Shown: positions 59,747 to 64,000 of the stretch, in pieces
Position numbering within the stretch: position 1 is the first letter of the stretch
Layout of the letters: every line of letters starts with the position of its first letter
Assembly (NCBI GenBank): GCA_052266715.1
Contig: JBQPRB010000008.1
DNA: 64,000 nucleotides
Source: Jeotgalibaca sp052266715
Lineage (GTDB): Bacteria > Bacillota > Bacilli > Lactobacillales > Aerococcaceae
Direction: 5' to 3' (one strand)
The notes under the pieces: model-generated
What the model was told of the DNA's origin: nothing
Database searches by the model: none
Seen by the model: only the letters and a program-made list of their open reading frames with translations
Program-made: the position numbers and the translations under genes

Positions 59747-59900
59747 GTGTTTTTGCGCCTGTCGGTTACCCGTTCGTTTCCTAAACGTCGCTTTTTGGCG
59801 ATTTCGCGTCTATTAACCACTCGCTCATTTCGTAATCGTCGTGATTTAGGAAATGAGCGACGATTAGCTAAAACTAGCTACCTTAATCGTCGCCCATTCC
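59747..59900. repeat. intergenic hairpin cluster with AATCGTCG motif
   Basis: Between aroQ and the DUF2812 gene. CGCTCATTTC/GAAATGAGCG (59822-59831 with 59850-59859) encloses AATCGTCG; CGACGATTAGCT recurs exactly at 59705-59716 and 59858-59869, and TAATCGTCG occurs three times. No gene is visible. Its function is unknown. Confidence 0.6.
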
Positions 59901-59910
59901 ACTACAAACT

Positions 59911-60414
59911 TTATTTCAATTTCTTAAGTGAACGGGTGAAACCCAGATATGGGAACAGTGTGAATATGAAACCAACCATCAAAACGACCATTCCTATAAC
60001 TTCGAGCACCCCTAAATCAATCAGACCGGATATGATTATCCAGATAACGAGCAAGACCCCAAACAATCGCGCATGTTTCCCGCTCATGACTTGATTCCTT
60101 TCCAGTACTTCCATTTGCGATTCCTTGTCACTAAAGATGGGTGGTGTTCCCGGTTCAGCCCTAAACACTTGGTAGCCCTCCCCAATCAGTACCGGTTCCC
60201 AACCACTTGCCTTATAAAAAACCAGCATTTCTTGATTCGTTTTCATTTCGGCATTTAATGCATAGTGATAATCATGCGGTGTACCTTTTTCGAAACGATA
60301 GAAGAACCCCTTCACTGCATCCAGATGCCACCCCTTTTTACTCATCTCCCTGAATACTTTCAGCTCCCGTTCAGGGTCCATTGCAAATCCACCAGCCAGT
60401 TTATATTTTCTCAT
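59911..60414 (-). CDS. DUF2812 family membrane protein
   Basis: A 167-residue protein of the DUF2812 family: a soluble N-terminal part (YKLAGGFAMDPERELKVFREMSKKGWHLDAV, FEKGTPHDYHYALNAEM) and two hydrophobic helices at about residues 112-160. Such proteins are common next to PadR regulators in Firmicutes and may be membrane-stress or drug-related; the role is unknown. The ATG at 60414 has GGAGGAG 6 nt upstream and overlaps the padR stop region by 14 nt. Confidence 0.85.
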   Translation of the reverse strand: MRKYKLAGGFAMDPERELKVFREMSKKGWHLDAVKGFFYRFEKGTPHDYHYALNAEMKTNQEMLVFYKASGWEPVLIGEGYQVFRAEPGTPPIFSDKESQMEVLERNQVMSGKHARLFGVLLVIWIIISGLIDLGVLEVIGMVVLMVGFIFTLFPYLGFTRSLKKLK

Positions 60415-60739
60415 TTTCTGCTCCTCCCATCCAATGTTCTGCAGCCTCAACAAGTCTTTTACGGTACGTCATATTTTTTTTAAGGATGGTTTGTCCTTCC
60501 TCTGTGATTTCATAAAGGATTTTCCCATCCATATCGTCCCCTGCGCGAACCCAACCCGCTTCCTTCAATTTTTTCAAGGTGGTATACATCGTTGCGGGTC
60601 CAATTTCCACTTCTCCATTTGTCATGTCCGTGATTTCTTGCATCATGCGGTAGCCGTGAACAGGATTCATGGTTGTCAAAAGAATCAAAAAAATGCTGTC
60701 GGTTAACTCCCCTGTTTCATAAGGGCTCAAACGTGCCAT
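60401..60739 (-). CDS. PadR family transcriptional regulator
   Basis: A 112-residue winged-helix regulator (SIFLILLTTMNPVHGYRMMQEI, GPATMYTTLKKLKEAGWV, YEITEEGQTILKK). The ATG at 60739 has AAGGAGGG 5 nt upstream. It is translationally coupled to the DUF2812 gene and has a large palindrome in its promoter, so autoregulation is expected. The effector is unknown. Confidence 0.92.
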   Translation of the reverse strand: MARLSPYETGELTDSIFLILLTTMNPVHGYRMMQEITDMTNGEVEIGPATMYTTLKKLKEAGWVRAGDDMDGKILYEITEEGQTILKKNMTYRKRLVEAAEHWMGGAENEKI

Positions 60740-60752
60740 ATTTTCCCTCCTT

Positions 60753-60801
60753 ATATCCATCATTGATATACATATTATATCAATGATGGATATAGAGTCA
60801 A
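60753..60801 (-). promoter_or_regulatory. padR promoter with 18-bp perfect inverted repeat
   Basis: Minus strand TTGACT (60796-60801), 16 bp, TATAAT (60774-60779). A perfect 18-bp inverted repeat (ATATCCATCATTGATATA at 60753-60770 with its complement at 60776-60793, 5-bp centre) covers the -10 box and spacer. Its position suits a PadR operator that blocks polymerase. Confidence 0.8.
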
Positions 60802-60861
60802 ATCATATGAAAAAAAATAAACCTCACGGATGAGATTTATTTTTAGGCAGATTCTGTTTTG

Positions 60862-61485
60862 TCACTTCATTCTATTAGCGATTCTGTATTCCACGGCATA
60901 CAAAACGACATTCACCACGACACACAAACCAACTGCCAACAGTGTCCCCCATAGTAACTTGACGACATTCAAGGTCCGGAGTCCGTCAAACAGGATTGTA
61001 CCCAGCCCCCCGGCATTGATGGTGGCAGCAATTGTCGCAATCCCAATCGTCGAAGTCGCCGCAATCCGAATGCCGGCGATAATCGCATTGGCAGCCAAAG
61101 GCAGTTGGATTTTCCGGAATACTTGGCGGTGCGTCATACCCATGCCGATCGCCGTTTCAACCATAACCGGATCCACTTCCGAAAGACCGGTGGCAAAATT
61201 ACGCAACAGAATATACTGGCAATAAATAACCAAGACAATGATGGCGGTGTCCTTACCGAGTCCCGTCAGCGGAATCAGGATGGCAAACAGGGCTAGACTG
61301 GGCACGGAGTAAATCAATGAGAAGAAATAAATAATCCCATTCATCACCCGTTCATTGGCCAAACAAGCTAGGACAATGCCACCTGAGATGAGGATGGATA
61401 TGAGTAAAGTGATGCCTACCAACTCGATGTGGTCCCATGTTGCCGTAATCAAACGACTGCTGTAGTTATTCCAGTATTCAATCAT
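60862..61485 (-). CDS. osmoprotectant ABC transporter permease
   Basis: A 207-residue BinD-family inner-membrane permease (helices at about 20-45, 55-75, 80-105, 140-160, 180-200) with the ATPase-contact EAA loop VETAIGMGMTHRQVFRKIQLPLA. It works with the upstream ATPase, binding protein and second permease in compatible-solute uptake. Overlaps the ATPase gene by 4 nt. Last gene of the unit. Confidence 0.9.
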   Translation of the reverse strand: MIEYWNNYSSRLITATWDHIELVGITLLISILISGGIVLACLANERVMNGIIYFFSLIYSVPSLALFAILIPLTGLGKDTAIIVLVIYCQYILLRNFATGLSEVDPVMVETAIGMGMTHRQVFRKIQLPLAANAIIAGIRIAATSTIGIATIAATINAGGLGTILFDGLRTLNVVKLLWGTLLAVGLCVVVNVVLYAVEYRIANRMK

Positions 61486-62249
61486 GACAGATCACTCCAA
61501 AACGCTCCTTGTTCCTTGACCGTCTCTATCAAGCCGGTTACAAAAGGACTACCAGGGTTATGCAGGATTTCTTTTGGCTTGGCAAATTGCTGGATTTCAC
61601 CTTGATCCATAATCAACGTTTTTGAACCGAGTTTGAAAGCCTCATTGATGTCGTGTGTCACGAGAATGAAGGTTTTATCACCCAGTTCTCGGTGGATTTT
61701 CAACAGCTCATCCTGGAGTTGCATGCGGGTGATGGCATCCACTGCTCCAAAAGGTTCATCCAGAAGCATCACTTTCGGATTCGCCGCCAGAGCCCTGGCG
61801 ACACCGATTCTTTGTTGCTGACCTCCCGAAAGCGCTTTGGGCATCCGGTCATAATAAATTGCAGGATCCAGTTGTACGAGCCGCAACAGTTCTTCCACGC
61901 GCTGTTTGATTTTTTCCTTTGGCCATTTCAATAAATCCGGAACCGTAGCAATGTTTTCGGCTACGGTCATGTGGGGAAACAAAGCGATTTGCTGCACCAC
62001 ATAGCCGATTTGCCGTCTTAGCCCCACTACATCTAAATCGCGCACATTTTCCCCGAAGTAAAATATATCCCCTTGCTCCGCTTGCACCAGCTGATTCATC
62101 ATTTTCAAGATGGTCGTCTTGCCCGAACCGGAAGAGCCAAGGACCGTGATAAATTCACCAGCTTCAATTTCAAAAGAGACATCCTTTACGGCTTTAAAGT
62201 CACCATACGTTTTCGTAACATTCTTGAATGCTATTGCTATTTCGGCCAC
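61482..62249 (-). CDS. osmoprotectant ABC transporter ATP-binding protein
   Basis: A 255-residue ATPase: Walker A LGSSGSGKTTILKMM, Q-loop, signature ALSGGQQQRIGVARALA, Walker B VMLLDEPFGAVD. The OpuCA/ProV CBS domains are missing; the protein ends soon after the core, as in YehX-like short forms. Substrate range (glycine betaine, carnitine, choline) is inferred from the binding protein. Confidence 0.92.
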   Translation of the reverse strand: MAEIAIAFKNVTKTYGDFKAVKDVSFEIEAGEFITVLGSSGSGKTTILKMMNQLVQAEQGDIFYFGENVRDLDVVGLRRQIGYVVQQIALFPHMTVAENIATVPDLLKWPKEKIKQRVEELLRLVQLDPAIYYDRMPKALSGGQQQRIGVARALAANPKVMLLDEPFGAVDAITRMQLQDELLKIHRELGDKTFILVTHDINEAFKLGSKTLIMDQGEIQQFAKPKEILHNPGSPFVTGLIETVKEQGAFWSDLS

Positions 62250-62267
62250 TTGGCTTCCCTCCTCACA

Positions 62268-63140
62268 CTATTCAATTGAATCATAGAATTCCTTTGCCAC
62301 TTCAACATACTCGCGCTGATCAACGTCAACGGCCGCGTTCAATTCAATGACCGTTTCTGTATCCAATTCAGCACTGATTTTGTTCAAAATATCGGCTATT
62401 TCCGGACTGGCTTCCAAGGCATCATTACGGACAATCGGAGCCAAGTTGTAAGGCGGCCAGAAATTCTTGTCATCCTCCAGGACGGTAAATTCTTCCGTAT
62501 TGGTCAATTGGCCTTCAGTTGTGTAAGCAGGGGTCACGTCTGCCTCATCGTTCAATAATACCTCATACTTCAAGCTATTGTTATAGACGGTCGAACTTTC
62601 CCACTCAAACGGGCCATAAACTTCGGTCAATCCCGGAATACCATCCTCACGCTCATCAAATTCCCCTTGCGATGCGAATCGCAATTCTGAAGCATGCTCC
62701 TGCAAATCTGAAATGGTGTAAATGTCCAATTCTTCTGCCACACTTGTCTTGATGACCAACCCTTGGCTATCATTGGCTTCAGCGTAATCTAGCCAGGTGA
62801 TATCAAACTGCTCGTCATATTCCGCTTTTACGGTGTCATAAACGACTTGGGGATCGGTTTCCATCGGCAATTGCAAAACGGATAATAAGCCCGTTCCGGT
62901 GTATTCCGGATACAAATCGACTTCATCATTCACGATTGACGTATGAACGACTGAACTGGCTATTCCTGGCACGCGTTCGACCGTAAAGCCTTCATTTTCC
63001 AAAGCCAACGCATAAATCTCGGCCACAATCAAATTCTCGGTAAAGTCCTTCGAGCCGATCCGGACCGTTTCCTCTCCCGAACTGGAACACCCTGCCAAAA
63101 AAAATACGGTTAAAAGTAACGCTGCTATCTTACCCTTCAT
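62268..63140 (-). CDS. osmoprotectant ABC transporter substrate-binding lipoprotein
   Basis: A 290-residue lipoprotein (signal MKGKIAALLLTVFFLAGC, lipobox LAGC) of the OpuAC/OpuCC family: VRIGSKDFTENLIVAEIYALA, NDEVDLYPEYTGTGLL and VTPAYTTEGQLT. It captures quaternary ammonium compounds such as glycine betaine or carnitine. I chose the ATG of MKGK; the upstream GTG (63152) collides with the AAGGAG site. Confidence 0.92.
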   Translation of the reverse strand: MKGKIAALLLTVFFLAGCSSSGEETVRIGSKDFTENLIVAEIYALALENEGFTVERVPGIASSVVHTSIVNDEVDLYPEYTGTGLLSVLQLPMETDPQVVYDTVKAEYDEQFDITWLDYAEANDSQGLVIKTSVAEELDIYTISDLQEHASELRFASQGEFDEREDGIPGLTEVYGPFEWESSTVYNNSLKYEVLLNDEADVTPAYTTEGQLTNTEEFTVLEDDKNFWPPYNLAPIVRNDALEASPEIADILNKISAELDTETVIELNAAVDVDQREYVEVAKEFYDSIE

Positions 63141-63141
63141 G

Positions 63142-63753
63142 TTAACGCACACTCCTTCTTATGATTGCATCCAACAACAAACTGGCCGTAAAAGATAGGA
63201 CAGCAACCGATACGCCACCAACTATCAGTAAATCCAGACGATATAAACCTAATCCCGTGAAGATGAGGGTGCCCAGCCCGCCCGCACCAATGTAGGTGGC
63301 CAAGGTCGCACTCGCAATGATTTCCACTAGAGCCAACTTGATACCGTTCATCAAAAATGGAAACGCCAATGGAAATTTCACTTTCCGCCACACTTGCCAA
63401 TCGGTCATGCCCAAACCCTGACCTGCTTCAATAAAGCTCGCCGGTACCTCCCGAAAACCAACCACAGTATTGATCAAAATCGGTTGAACGCCGAGAAAAA
63501 CCAATGCAATCAAAGCAGGTTGCCTGCCGACCCCAAGATAAGGAATCAAGATGAACAAGACAGCGAGGCTTGGGATAATACGAACGGCTTGCGCTGAGAA
63601 GGTGATGGCGCGGCTGAATTTAACAAAGCGGTAACTAATCAACCCCAAAGTAAATCCAATCAAAGTGGAAATTAAGACAGCCTCCAAGCTTAACCACAGA
63701 TGTTCGCCCACGTAACCCAAGTATTGCGACCCATTCTCTTGAAAATATTCCAT
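63142..63753 (-). CDS. osmoprotectant ABC transporter permease
   Basis: A 203-residue permease paired with the one at 60862; it has the same EAA loop (IEAGQGLGMTDWQVWRKVKFPLA) and membrane helices. I prefer the ATG of MEYFQENG at 63753, which has GGGA 6-7 nt upstream; ATG 63804 has no site and a polar 17-residue extension. First gene of the permease-binding protein-ATPase-permease unit. Confidence 0.88.
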   Translation of the reverse strand: MEYFQENGSQYLGYVGEHLWLSLEAVLISTLIGFTLGLISYRFVKFSRAITFSAQAVRIIPSLAVLFILIPYLGVGRQPALIALVFLGVQPILINTVVGFREVPASFIEAGQGLGMTDWQVWRKVKFPLAFPFLMNGIKLALVEIIASATLATYIGAGGLGTLIFTGLGLYRLDLLIVGGVSVAVLSFTASLLLDAIIRRSVR

Positions 63754-63952
63754 AATTTTCCCAACCAATTGGTACCACCCTCTTTCACACCCACTTTCTT
63801 TCATTATAAAGTTGTGATGGAGCGTTTACAAAGGATAAGGTTCGACTTTAAAGTAATAAACACCTCCAATTTGGCTGATGAGTCGTGTCCATACAAAAAA
63901 TGGTGCAAGCAAACCGAAATTCGCCGACACCATTTTATTTTTCTATTCAAAA
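63754..63952. other. intergenic region upstream of the osmoprotectant operon
   Basis: No gene apart from the terminator of the gene to the right at 63895-63936. It must contain the transporter promoter, which I cannot place. Confidence 0.4.
63895..63936 (-). terminator. terminator of the partial gene at the right edge
   Basis: Minus strand AAAATGGTG...CACCATTTTTT hairpin with T-run, just after the stop at 63953-63955. Confidence 0.7.
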
Positions 63953-64000
63953 CTATTGCGGGATTTTCACCACTAATTTGCGGACCTTCACCGGCATGCC
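63953..64000 (-). CDS. C-terminal end of a truncated gene
   Basis: Sixteen codons, ending GMPVKVRKLVVKIPQ and TAG, run off the right edge and are followed by a terminator. The family cannot be told from so few residues. Confidence 0.4.
   Translation of the reverse strand, partial: GMPVKVRKLVVKIPQ

Noticed and set aside
63760..63790. GGGTGGTACC on the minus strand before the permease gene, resembling a T-box core
   Set aside because: The conserved CGCG/CGC end is missing (it reads CAATTGG), no Stem I or terminator precedes it, and only about 50 bp of leader is available.

Overview
The window looks like a chromosomal segment of a low-GC Gram-positive bacterium of the Lactobacillales, most likely Carnobacteriaceae or a close relative. 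This is inferred from gene neighbourhoods (the YunD-YutD-NagD-TIGR01906 block, the CcpN/PpsR/PPDK trio, T-box and NiCo leaders) and from strong AGGAGG ribosome binding sites. I cannot name the species. I see no phage, insertion sequence, CRISPR array or tRNA gene. The window opens on the 5' end of a 16S rRNA gene that runs off the left edge, with tandem rRNA promoters at 227-363.

Layout. 425-6888: housekeeping genes (pgi, an S1-domain protein, cyclophilin, ferredoxin-NADP reductase, PgpA-like phosphatase, NagD-like HAD phosphatase). 6907-12461: YutD, a YunD-type metallophosphatase, a MarR regulator divergent from a quinone oxidoreductase, and cysK-cysE. 12711-24158: an eleven-gene operon purS-Q-L-F-M-N-H-D-E-K-C. 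24385-32850: PgeF, an unknown gene, an RHH protein, ppdK with its regulators CcpN and PpsR, and an isocitrate dehydrogenase plus citrate transporter pair. 33059-35240: a P1B-4 metal-efflux ATPase under a NiCo-type riboswitch. 35965-40137: a flavin reductase pair resembling LAB hydroxycinnamate reductase, with a divergent LysR gene. 41455-43173: an ECF sigma/anti-sigma unit. 43264-44535: a triple RidA fusion. 45615-48796: a T-box leader with TIGR04076, aldo/keto reductase and NhaC-family genes. 51887-59698: almost the whole shikimate/phenylalanine pathway as two divergent operons. 60401-63753: a PadR unit and an osmoprotectant ABC transporter.

The most striking observation is in the purine operon. 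Both glutamine amidotransferase components have lost their glutaminase catalytic residues. PurF has no N-terminal catalytic Cys, and its conserved Arg and Asn are replaced. PurQ has Gly for the nucleophile Cys and Lys for the catalytic His. The synthase halves look intact, and the other nine operon genes are uninterrupted. The simplest reading is a de novo purine pathway that takes free ammonia (or ammonia from an unknown donor) instead of glutamine at both steps. This is inference from sequence and needs testing.

The second novelty is an apparent ribosome-mediated attenuator in front of pheA-aroF-aroB-aroA-aroC-CM. A 17-codon leader peptide with Trp, Tyr-Phe and Tyr-Phe codons is followed by alternative hairpins and a perfect terminator. 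Other points worth attention are a dispersed hairpin repeat (two full copies and one fragment), twin CcpN-type operators 33 bp apart, a NagD gene with no usable start codon, and two intergenic clusters of related hairpins.
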